This document shows, in pieces, positions 1 through 6,526 of a stretch of DNA of 10,023 nucleotides. Below the pieces are notes generated by a model. The model ran no database searches, was not told the DNA's origin, and was given only the letters and a program-made list of their open reading frames with translations. The stretch is from positions 1 to 10,023 of the forward strand of contig PWNM01000539.1 of the NCBI GenBank assembly GCA_003557825.1, written 5' to 3'. Within the stretch, counting starts at the first letter, position 1; every line of letters starts with the position of its first letter. The position numbers were made by a program, and so were the translations under genes. This stretch comes from Candidatus Hydrogenedentota bacterium (GTDB taxonomy: Bacteria > Hydrogenedentota > Hydrogenedentia > Hydrogenedentales > SLHB01).

Positions 1-972
1 AATGCCAAAGGGTTTGACCACTTCTTTGGCTATCTCACCCACTGGGATGCGCACCATTATTTTCCGGAGAAGTTATACCGGAATGGCGAGGTCATCGAGT
101 ACCCCGACAATACGCTCCATGAAGGTACGCATTATAGTCACGATCTGTTCATGGACGAAACCCTGCAATACCTCGAAGAACACCGTGACGGGCCTTTTTT
201 TCTGCACCTGTCCATGCAAATCCCGCATGCAAGCCTGTATGCGCCGGAAGAATGGAAAGCGCTCTACCGCGGCCGGTTTGACGAAGAGCCCACCGAGCAG
301 AGTCATTACCGAAGCACGGAAGAGCCCCGAACCGCCTATGCCGCCATGGTCTCGCGGATGGATTGGGAAGTCGGTCGCATTCTGGAGAAGCTACAGGAAC
401 TGGGGATTGATAGGAATACGTTGGTCATCTTTACCAGTGACAACGGGGCCATGCACGAGGGGGGGCACGACCGCTATTTCTTCGATTCAAGCGGTCCCCT
501 ACGCGGAGGCAAGCGCGACCTGTACGAAGGCGGCATCCGCGTACCTCACATCGCATGGTGGCCAGGGACCATCGAAGCCGGCAGTGAGTCAGACCATGTA
601 TCGGCATTCTGGGATTTCCTGCCCACGGCATGTGATCTTGCGGGTATTGTTGCGCCCGACGACACTGACGGTATCTCCTACATGCCCACATTAGTTCAGA
701 ACAAATCCGCACAACGGGAACACGATCATCTCTACTGGGAGTTTCATGAACAAGGCGGGAAGCGTGCGCTGCGTTTTGGCCATTGGAAGGCCGTGCAGCA
801 AAGCATGAGCCAACGTCCTTTTGATGACATTGAGCTGTATAACCTGAAGGTGGATTTATCGGAGGAGACCAACATCGCCGACGACCATCCCGAACTCGTG
901 GCGCAAGCACAGTGCTATATGGATGCTGCCCATACGCCCTGTGATATTGAGGCGTTCAACTTTCCACTTTAG
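1..972 (+). CDS. Sulfatase, arylsulfatase A-like family, C-terminal part (5' end cut by window)
   Basis: This is the last 323 residues of a sulfatase; the reading frame is open to base 1, so the start and the N-terminal part lie off the left edge. Sulfatases of this family hydrolyse sulfate esters using a formylglycine made from a Cys or Ser in a C/S-x-P-x-R motif; that motif is not visible here because it sits in the missing part. What is visible fits the family: a GFDHFFGYL segment at residues 5-13, an IPHASLY segment at about 74-80, the FTSDNG metal-site motif at about 144-149 (Asp147 and Asn148), and GGKRDLYEGGIRVP at about 169-182, whose Lys171 is the usual substrate-site lysine. The tail contains ELYNLKVDLSEETNIA, typical of the C-terminal subdomain. 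The substrate cannot be told; family members act on sulfated glycans, usually as exported enzymes, but any signal peptide is out of view. A separate promoter follows it, so it is probably not part of the trp unit. Confidence 0.93.
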   Translation, partial: NAKGFDHFFGYLTHWDAHHYFPEKLYRNGEVIEYPDNTLHEGTHYSHDLFMDETLQYLEEHRDGPFFLHLSMQIPHASLYAPEEWKALYRGRFDEEPTEQSHYRSTEEPRTAYAAMVSRMDWEVGRILEKLQELGIDRNTLVIFTSDNGAMHEGGHDRYFFDSSGPLRGGKRDLYEGGIRVPHIAWWPGTIEAGSESDHVSAFWDFLPTACDLAGIVAPDDTDGISYMPTLVQNKSAQREHDHLYWEFHEQGGKRALRFGHWKAVQQSMSQRPFDDIELYNLKVDLSEETNIADDHPELVAQAQCYMDAAHTPCDIEAFNFPL

Positions 973-1039
973 CAGTAAGCCAGAAGCCATGGCTGCGAGG
1001 GCCTGTTTGTTTTATCCTAAATACTTTGACTACAATTTA

Positions 1040-1068
1040 TTGACTTTTCGTATCCGGATTGGTACAGT
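1040..1068 (+). promoter_or_regulatory. Putative sigma70-type promoter for the trp cluster
   Basis: TTGACT (1040-1045) and TACAGT (1063-1068) are separated by 17 bases, matching the -35 consensus at five of six and the -10 consensus at four of six positions. A start of transcription near 1075 is implied, giving a short leader before trpD. An alternative -10, TACAAT at 1031-1036, has only a weak TTGTTT partner 18 bases upstream. The flanking stretch is visibly AT-richer than the genes around it. No leader peptide with tandem Trp codons, attenuator hairpin or Trp operator palindrome is seen. Based on consensus matching only. Confidence 0.5.
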
Positions 1069-1115
1069 ATTTGCCTGTATTTCAGGCCAGTGCACCACGA
1101 ATGGAAGAACTCGCC

Positions 1116-2129
1116 ATGCTCCAGGAACTTCTCGCACAGCTCGTCGAAGGGCGGGATCTGACTCGGTCCGACGCGGCTCGGGTCATGCAAACCCTCATGG
1201 AAGGCGAGGCGACTCTCGCCCAGATCGGTGCGCTCCTTGTCGCAATGCGCATGAAAGGCGAAACGGTGGACGAAATCACCGGATTCGCCGAGACCATGCG
1301 CAAATTCGCGACGCGTATTACCACGATGCGGCGACCGTTGGTCGATACATGCGGAACCGGCGGCGACCGGTCCGGGAGTTTTAATATTTCAACTACCGCG
1401 GCTTTTGTCGTGGCCGGAGCGGGCGTGGCCGTGGCAAAACACGGCAATCGCAGCGCATCGAGCCAGTGCGGCAGCGCGGATGTACTGGAAGCATTGGGCG
1501 TCAACATCGACGCCACCCCTGAAACTGTGGGACGGTGCATCGATGATGTGGGCATTGGATTCCTATTCGCCCGAACCCTTCACGGGGCCATGCGCCATGT
1601 GGCCGCGCCTCGGATGGAACTCAAACTGCGCACCTTTTTCAACGTGTTGGGACCATTGACCAACCCGGCAGGCGCGGATGGGCAGGTAATGGGCGTGTTC
1701 AGCGCCGACCTGCTCGAACCGTTGGCGCAGGTACTGGCCAATCTAGGAACGCGGCACGCCTTTGTCGTTGCGGGGGAGGACGGCTTGGACGAAGTAACCT
1801 TGTCCGGCGCAACCACTGTGGCCGAGGCCCATGACGGCAAGGTAATCACATACACAATAACACCGGACCAGTTTGGCCTGGAGATTGCGCCTCGAGACGC
1901 TTTGGCGGGCGGCGACGCTGCGCGAAATGCTGCCATTTTGCGGCATGTACTCGAGGGCGCGCCAGGGCCCATGCGGGACGTAGTGATACTCAATGCAGCC
2001 GCGGGCATCATCGCCGGGCAACAGGCCGCAAACTGGAAAGAAGGCATCGAGGCGGCGCGCCAATCCATCGATTCGGGCGCAGCCATGGCAAAACTGCAGG
2101 AGTTGGTTAACGCATCCCATGATTCTTGA
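1116..2129 (+). CDS. trpD: Anthranilate phosphoribosyltransferase TrpD
   Basis: TrpD joins anthranilate to PRPP, giving phosphoribosyl-anthranilate, the second step from chorismate to tryptophan; it is a cytosolic, Mg-dependent enzyme. From the ATG at 1116 the product has 337 residues, the normal family length. An N-terminal helical part (residues 1-70, with MRMKGETVDEI at 45-55) is followed by the PRPP loop GTGGD at 80-84, KHGNRS at 108-113, RTFFNVLGPLTNPA at 172-185, and the metal-binding Asp-Glu pair at 225-226 in GLDEVTLSG. The frame is open further upstream to a TTG at 1059 and has an ATG at 1101. I prefer 1116: GGAAG at 1103-1107 is a good ribosome site for it, the protein then begins MLQELLAQL as family members do, and 1059 lies inside the likely promoter. 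First gene of a compact trpDCFBA run. No glutaminase (TrpG) domain is fused to it. Confidence 0.97.
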   Translation: MLQELLAQLVEGRDLTRSDAARVMQTLMEGEATLAQIGALLVAMRMKGETVDEITGFAETMRKFATRITTMRRPLVDTCGTGGDRSGSFNISTTAAFVVAGAGVAVAKHGNRSASSQCGSADVLEALGVNIDATPETVGRCIDDVGIGFLFARTLHGAMRHVAAPRMELKLRTFFNVLGPLTNPAGADGQVMGVFSADLLEPLAQVLANLGTRHAFVVAGEDGLDEVTLSGATTVAEAHDGKVITYTITPDQFGLEIAPRDALAGGDAARNAAILRHVLEGAPGPMRDVVILNAAAGIIAGQQAANWKEGIEAARQSIDSGAAMAKLQELVNASHDS

Positions 2130-2901
2130 CGAGATCTGCGCGCACAAGCGGGACGAAGTGGCCGCGCAAAAACAAAAGGTTCCCCTCGAGGCGCTGGAAG
2201 AACGCATAGAATTGGTCCGTCCGCCACGAGATTTTCGTAATGCTTTGCGCCAGCCGGGAATCAGTCTTATCGCGGAAGTAAAACGGGCATCGCCCACCAA
2301 GGGAATCATGCTCGAAAACGTGGAGCCCGTGGAACTGGCCGGACTATACGAGGAGGCAGGGGCTCAGGCGGTCTCGGTATTGACCGATCACAAATACTTC
2401 AAGGGAACCTTGGAAGACCTCACATCGGTGCATCAAGGTGTCCGAATTCCTTGCCTTCGGAAAGAATTCATCATTGATGAATACCAAATTTTCGAGGCCA
2501 GAGCGGCGCAAGCCGATGCATTTTTATTGATTGTTCGCATCCTCTCGGACCAGCAGCTCGCAGACTATATCGCCTTGGGCAAGAGCCTGGGCATGGCCGT
2601 ATTGGTAGAAGCCCACGATGCTCCCGAGATCGAGCGAGCCCTTGCAGCAGGCGCTCACATCATTGGCATCAATAACCGGGACTTGGCCACCTTCAAGGTC
2701 GATATTGCGACTACCCTTGAACTCAAACGCTACGTACCGGGCGGGAATGTCCTCGTCAGCGAAAGCGGCATTCATACGCGCGACCACGTGAAGACACTCG
2801 AGAACGGCGGTATCGATGCTATTCTTGTGGGCGAAGCTCTGGTAACCAGCAACGACATCGCCACGAAAATCCGGGAACTGCTGAGTGATTCCGAAAATTA
2901 A
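2119..2901 (+). CDS. trpC: Indole-3-glycerol phosphate synthase TrpC
   Basis: TrpC closes the ring of carboxyphenylamino-deoxyribulose phosphate, with loss of CO2 and water, to give indole-3-glycerol phosphate. The product is 260 residues, a single-domain (beta/alpha)8 enzyme not fused to TrpF. Active-site residues are all in place: Glu53 and Lys55 in IAEVKRASPTKG, Lys115 in CLRKEF, Glu164 in VLVEAHD, Asn185 in GINNRD, and Glu215-Ser216 in VSESGI. The phosphate-site GEAL sequence is at about 238-241. The ATG at 2119 overlaps the end of trpD by 11 bases. The nearest purine-rich ribosome-site candidate (AGGAG at 2098-2102) is too far upstream to be ideal, so translation is probably coupled to trpD. 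The open frame runs upstream to 1993 but that part is antisense-like filler within trpD and does not resemble TrpC. Confidence 0.97.
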   Translation: MILDEICAHKRDEVAAQKQKVPLEALEERIELVRPPRDFRNALRQPGISLIAEVKRASPTKGIMLENVEPVELAGLYEEAGAQAVSVLTDHKYFKGTLEDLTSVHQGVRIPCLRKEFIIDEYQIFEARAAQADAFLLIVRILSDQQLADYIALGKSLGMAVLVEAHDAPEIERALAAGAHIIGINNRDLATFKVDIATTLELKRYVPGGNVLVSESGIHTRDHVKTLENGGIDAILVGEALVTSNDIATKIRELLSDSEN

Positions 2902-3517
2902 GATCTGCGGGATTACTTCCCTCGACGATGCCATGGCGGCCTGCGACGCCGGAGCCGATGCGCTCGGGTTTAACTTCGCGCCGGAGGCCAAACGGAAGCA
3001 TCGATACATCGAGCCCGAGGCTGCCGCAGCCATCATCGCGCAATTGCCGCCCTTTGTGGCAACGGTTGCTGTCACGGTCAACGCAACACCCAACCAACTG
3101 AGGGAATACCTGACCTTGACCGATTATGTACAATTGCATGGTGAAGAATCGCCGGAACAATGCGCCGATCTCGGGCGACGAGGAATCAAGGCTTTTCGCC
3201 TGAAGCCCGATTTCGATACGACGTTACTAAAGGACTACGTCGTGGGCGCGTACCTGGTAGATGCCTATTCGTCGGATGCGCGAGGCGGCACAGGCTACAT
3301 CTGTGACTGGGATCAAGCGAAGACGGTCGTTGCCATGGGTTGCCCAATCATATTAGCGGGCGGATTGACTCCGGATAACGTAACCGACGCCGTACAAACC
3401 GTACGACCCTATGGCGTAGACACCGCGGGCGGCGTTGAAAACGCGCCAGGAAAGAAAGATCATGAAAAACTTCGAGCCTTTGTCCGAAACGCAACACGCG
3501 CCCTATCCATATCCTGA
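2885..3517 (+). CDS. trpF: Phosphoribosylanthranilate isomerase TrpF
   Basis: TrpF carries out the Amadori rearrangement of phosphoribosyl-anthranilate to the ribulose form that TrpC uses. The product is 210 residues, a normal single-domain length. The catalytic base Cys8 is in KIKICGIT and the catalytic acid Asp126 in YLVDAYS; LHGEE (84-88), FRLKP (about 104-108), the glycine-rich GGTGYICDWD loop (134-143) and LAGGL (157-161) are as expected. Two segments differ from common forms: the usual GVD-x-SSGVE reads GVDTAGGVE (178-185), and the usual SPR after GF-x-F is replaced by a basic AKRKHR stretch (35-40). The start is a GTG at 2885, inside the last 17 bases of trpC; a weak GGGAA lies 7 bases upstream, so coupling to trpC is likely. 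Its 3' end overlaps trpB by 56 bases. Confidence 0.96.
   Translation: MIPKIKICGITSLDDAMAACDAGADALGFNFAPEAKRKHRYIEPEAAAAIIAQLPPFVATVAVTVNATPNQLREYLTLTDYVQLHGEESPEQCADLGRRGIKAFRLKPDFDTTLLKDYVVGAYLVDAYSSDARGGTGYICDWDQAKTVVAMGCPIILAGGLTPDNVTDAVQTVRPYGVDTAGGVENAPGKKDHEKLRAFVRNATRALSIS
3448..3454 (+). promoter_or_regulatory. Ribosome binding site of trpB inside trpF
   Basis: AGGAAAG ends 7 bases before the ATG at 3462. It lies within the trpF coding sequence and is what decides for the 3462 start of trpB over the upstream TTG at 3435. Confidence 0.65.
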
Positions 3518-4700
3518 CGACCGGGGCCGGTATGGCGAATATGGCGGTCGCTTTGTCCCCGAAACCTTGATGCATCCTCTTGAGGAACTGGAAGTGGCCT
3601 ATGCCGATGCCTGCGCCGATCCGGGTTTTCAGGAGGAACTGCGACAGTATCAAAAGGACTATGTAGGCCGTCCCACGCCCCTTTATTACGCACAACGGCT
3701 GACCGAACACCTGGGCGGAGCCCGTATCTATTTTAAGCGAGAAGACCTCGCCCACACCGGCGCACATAAGATAAACAATGCTTTGGGTCAATGCCTTCTT
3801 GCCAAGCGAATGGGCAAGACGCGGGTCATTGCCGAAACCGGCGCGGGCCAGCATGGCGTCGCCACGGCTACGGCCGCGGCGTTGCTCGGTTTGGAGTGTA
3901 CCGTCTATATGGGCACGGAGGACATGGAACGGCAGCGGCTCAATGTGTTTCGCATGCGCTTGCTCGGTACGAAGGTACAGCCTGTCGAACACGGAAGCAA
4001 GACCCTGAAAGATGCCATCAACGAAGCCATGCGAGATTGGGTGACCACCGTCGGTCACACCCATTATGTATTGGGCACCGTGGAGGGCCCCCATCCCTTC
4101 CCGATGATCTGTCGCGACTTCCAGAGCATCATCGGGAAAGAGACGCGCCGTCAAATCCTTGAAAAAGAAGAGAAATTGCCAGATCTGCTTGTTGCCTGCG
4201 TCGGCGGAGGCAGCAACGCCATTGGTTTGTTCTTCGATTTTATCGGCGATGAGACCATCCGCATGATCGGGGTCGAGGCCGGCGGATTTGGTCCTGAGAC
4301 GGGAAAACACGCAGCGCGTTTTGCAGGGGGCGTCTTGGGGATGCTTCACGGTGCGCTAAGCTATGTATTGCAGGACAAGGACGGACAAATAGACCTTACC
4401 CATAGCGTATCTGCGGGGCTCGACTATGCCAGCGTCGGCCCGGAACACGCCTACCTTAAGTCCATTAATCGAGTCGAATACACCTATGTGACCGACCAGG
4501 AGGCTCTGGACGCCTTCCAGCTTTGCAGTCGTCTTGAAGGCATTATACCGGCCCTCGAAAGCGCTCATGCCATCGCCCATATCTGCAAGCTTGCGCCCGA
4601 GATGGAGGCCGACCAGGTGATTGTGGTCAACATGTCGGGCCGGGGCGACAAGGATGTACAACAAGCCGCCCGGTTCATTCTGCCGGAAGAGGACCAATAA
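3462..4700 (+). CDS. trpB: Tryptophan synthase beta chain TrpB
   Basis: TrpB condenses indole with L-serine to give L-tryptophan, using PLP; it forms the alpha2beta2 complex with TrpA, which passes indole through a tunnel. The product is 412 residues, a canonical TrpB1-type length. Motifs seen: GRYGEYGGRFVPETLM (22-37), GRPTPLYYA (69-77), the PLP lysine Lys103 in HTGAHKINN, catalytic Glu125 in AETGAGQHG, phosphate-binding GGGSNAIG (248-255), and SGRGDKD (392-398), whose Ser contacts the PLP ring nitrogen. The first 20 residues, a proline- and tyrosine-containing lead-in before DRGRYG, are encoded in the overlap with trpF. The ATG at 3462 is chosen for its ribosome site; a TTG at 3480 would give a shorter protein and 38 bases of overlap but has no clear ribosome site. 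Confidence 0.97.
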   Translation: MKNFEPLSETQHAPYPYPDDRGRYGEYGGRFVPETLMHPLEELEVAYADACADPGFQEELRQYQKDYVGRPTPLYYAQRLTEHLGGARIYFKREDLAHTGAHKINNALGQCLLAKRMGKTRVIAETGAGQHGVATATAAALLGLECTVYMGTEDMERQRLNVFRMRLLGTKVQPVEHGSKTLKDAINEAMRDWVTTVGHTHYVLGTVEGPHPFPMICRDFQSIIGKETRRQILEKEEKLPDLLVACVGGGSNAIGLFFDFIGDETIRMIGVEAGGFGPETGKHAARFAGGVLGMLHGALSYVLQDKDGQIDLTHSVSAGLDYASVGPEHAYLKSINRVEYTYVTDQEALDAFQLCSRLEGIIPALESAHAIAHICKLAPEMEADQVIVVNMSGRGDKDVQQAARFILPEEDQ

Positions 4701-4703
4701 GCT

Positions 4704-5504
4704 ATGAACCGCATCGATTCCCGATTTCAGGAGCTTGCCCAAGCGGGTAAGACCGCCTTTATCCCCTATATAACCGCCGGCGATCCGACCCTCGATGTCA
4801 CAATGGAAGTAGTCCTTGCGCTTGAAAAGGCTGGGGCCGACATCATCGAACTGGGCGTGCCCTTTTCCGATCCCATTGCCGATGGGGTGGTGAATCAAGA
4901 AGCAGCCCAGCGGGCGTTGCTGCATCATGTGACGCTCCATGATGTGGTTGCGATGGTGAGCAAATTACGGGAAAAGACGGCCATTCCGCTGGTGCTTTTC
5001 ACGTATTACAACCCGGTACTGGCCTATGGCCACGAGGCCTTTGCTCGTGATGCGGCTGGAGCCGGCGTAGACGGCGTACTTTGCGTCGATCTGCCGCCCG
5101 AGGAATCGCGCGACTATCGCCGATTGCTACACGACTTTGGTATAGCTACGATCTATTTGATTGCGCCAACCAGCACCGAGGAGCGCATTCGAATCATTGC
5201 GGAAGCCTCGACAGGTTTCATCTATTATGTGTCTCGCACGGGCGTCACCGGCGTGCGCCAAGACATCGAGAGTTCCGTGGGCGATATGGTTCAGGCTATC
5301 AAACGGTATTCCGATACGCCCATCGCCGTTGGCTTTGGAATTTCGACGCCGGAGCAAGCCCGTGAAGTGGCCGGTTATGCCGATGGCGTTATCGTAGGCA
5401 GCGCCATTGTGCGCCAGATTGGCGAACAGGGAGCCGATCCTTCCATGCCAGGGGCAGTCGGCGCATTTGCCAAGACCCTCGTCGACGCCACGAAGGGGTT
5501 GTAG
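4704..5504 (+). CDS. trpA: Tryptophan synthase alpha chain TrpA
   Basis: TrpA cleaves indole-3-glycerol phosphate to indole and glyceraldehyde 3-phosphate and hands the indole to TrpB. The product is 266 residues, the usual length. The catalytic pair is present: Glu49 in ELGVPFSDPIADG and Asp60 in the same motif. Other family signatures are PYITAGDP (21-28), LFTYYNP (98-104), GVLCVDLPPEE (124-134), APTSTEER (154-161), YYVSRTGVTG (174-183) and the phosphate-binding VGFGIS (209-214) and GVIVGSAIV (228-236). The ATG is 3 bases after the trpB stop, with GAGG at 4689-4692 as ribosome site, so the two subunits are made from one message in matched order. It is the last trp gene; I see no clear terminator after it, so some read-through into the next gene is possible. 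Confidence 0.97.
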   Translation: MNRIDSRFQELAQAGKTAFIPYITAGDPTLDVTMEVVLALEKAGADIIELGVPFSDPIADGVVNQEAAQRALLHHVTLHDVVAMVSKLREKTAIPLVLFTYYNPVLAYGHEAFARDAAGAGVDGVLCVDLPPEESRDYRRLLHDFGIATIYLIAPTSTEERIRIIAEASTGFIYYVSRTGVTGVRQDIESSVGDMVQAIKRYSDTPIAVGFGISTPEQAREVAGYADGVIVGSAIVRQIGEQGADPSMPGAVGAFAKTLVDATKGL

Positions 5505-5508
5505 CGGC

Positions 5509-5537
5509 TTGACGTATTGGGCACGGCATTCGACAAT
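5509..5537 (+). promoter_or_regulatory. Putative sigma70-type promoter for the prepilin peptidase-aroC-manA unit
   Basis: TTGACG (5509-5514) and GACAAT (5532-5537) are 17 bases apart, with five and four of six consensus matches. It begins only four bases after the trpA stop and would start transcription near 5544, about 70 bases before the next gene. Based on consensus matching only; no operator is evident. Confidence 0.42.
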
Positions 5538-5611
5538 ATGCATCGCTGCGTGGAGCGAGTCATAGGATTCCCGATAGGACGGGGGTAAAACAAGATGAAG
5601 GGGAACACCAG

Positions 5612-6502
5612 GTGGACGAAGAGCAATTACTATTCACGCTGTTTTCTATAGTCAGTATAGCCTTTGGTGGGGTAATTGGCAGCTTCATCAATGTCTGCGC
5701 CTATCGGTTACCGGAAGGGAGATCGGTCATTTCGCCGGGCTCCCGGTGCCCCAAATGCGCCAGTCCTATCGCATGGTACGACAACATTCCCGTCATCAGT
5801 TGGGTATTGTTACGGGCGAAATGCCGGGAATGCGGCGAGTGGATTAGCTGGCGGTATCCGCTGGTGGAAGCCATCACAGCCGGATTGGGGTTTCTGGTTT
5901 TCTGGCGCTTCGGCATCTCCGTCGCCACGCCCGTGTACATTATTCTGGCAGCCAGCCTCGTTCTCGTTACCATCGTCGACCTGACCGATTGGATCATTCC
6001 GAATGAGGTGACGCTACCCGGCATTCCACTTAGTATCGGGGTGGCGCTCCTGGCTATGTGGTTTCCCGACAGCGGCATTCGAGTGCTGGGCCATTTCCTG
6101 CCGGTCTTTAACGCGCTGATAGGGGTTATTGTAGGCGGCGCAAGTTTATATCTGCTCGATAAGATCAGCCTACTGCTGTTGAAAAAGCGCGGCATGGGAA
6201 TGGGCGACGTGAAGCTCCTGGCCATGTTGGGCGGTTTCTTCGGCTACCCCGGCGTACTCATGGTCGTCATGGTCGCCTCCGTTATCGGAAGCATCGTCGG
6301 CGTCATTATGATCACCGTGGCTAAAAAAGCGCCCACCGTCGCGCCCAGTGAAACCGATGACGAAGACGATGAGGATATGGTCGCACTCTCGGGGCATTAT
6401 CTGCCTTTCGGCCCCTATCTATGTCTTGGCGGTCTCGTAGTAATGTTCTTTGGCGCCGATATTTACGACTATTACATGGCAATGGTTGATCTGGGCATGT
6501 AA
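5612..6502 (+). CDS. Prepilin peptidase (type IV leader peptidase, PilD/GspO family)
   Basis: This polytopic inner-membrane aspartic protease cleaves the short leader of type IV prepilins or type II secretion pseudopilins and usually also N-methylates the new N-terminal residue. The 296-residue product has a first membrane segment (about 8-30) ending GSFINVCAYRLP, then the cytosolic methylation-associated module with two zinc-type cysteine pairs, Cys46/Cys49 and Cys71/Cys74, and about six further hydrophobic segments. The two catalytic aspartates are Asp123 in VDLTDWIIPNE and Asp199 in GMGMGDVK. The conserved PFGPYL is at 265-270. Between the last segments lies an unusually acidic stretch (about 247-255, nearly all Asp/Glu). 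The GTG at 5612 follows GAAGGGG (5597-5603) at good spacing. No pilin or secretion genes are adjacent, so the partner system (pili, type II secretion) cannot be named; aroC begins 24 bases after its stop. Confidence 0.95.
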   Translation: MDEEQLLFTLFSIVSIAFGGVIGSFINVCAYRLPEGRSVISPGSRCPKCASPIAWYDNIPVISWVLLRAKCRECGEWISWRYPLVEAITAGLGFLVFWRFGISVATPVYIILAASLVLVTIVDLTDWIIPNEVTLPGIPLSIGVALLAMWFPDSGIRVLGHFLPVFNALIGVIVGGASLYLLDKISLLLLKKRGMGMGDVKLLAMLGGFFGYPGVLMVVMVASVIGSIVGVIMITVAKKAPTVAPSETDDEDDEDMVALSGHYLPFGPYLCLGGLVVMFFGADIYDYYMAMVDLGM

Positions 6503-6526
6503 TTCGTGCCCAAAGGAGGAATCCCT

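Noticed and set aside
985..994. Ten-base palindrome AGCCATGGCT followed by a T-rich stretch, considered as a terminator of the sulfatase gene
   Set aside because: It has no loop, so it cannot form a useful hairpin, and the T-rich part is interrupted and offset.
1059..1115. N-terminal extension of TrpD from a TTG at 1059 or the ATG at 1101
   Set aside because: The TTG overlaps the likely -10 element and neither start has a ribosome site, while 1116 has one and matches the family N-terminus.
3348..4349. Minus-strand ORF of 333 codons opposite trpF/trpB
   Set aside because: It mirrors conserved TrpB codons; the translation matches no family I know, and trpB is certain in this stretch.
5538..5588. 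A 16-codon ORF between trpA and the prepilin peptidase gene (ATG 5538 to TAA)
   Set aside because: It starts within or beside the proposed -10 element, has no ribosome binding site, and has no run of regulatory codons that would mark a leader peptide.
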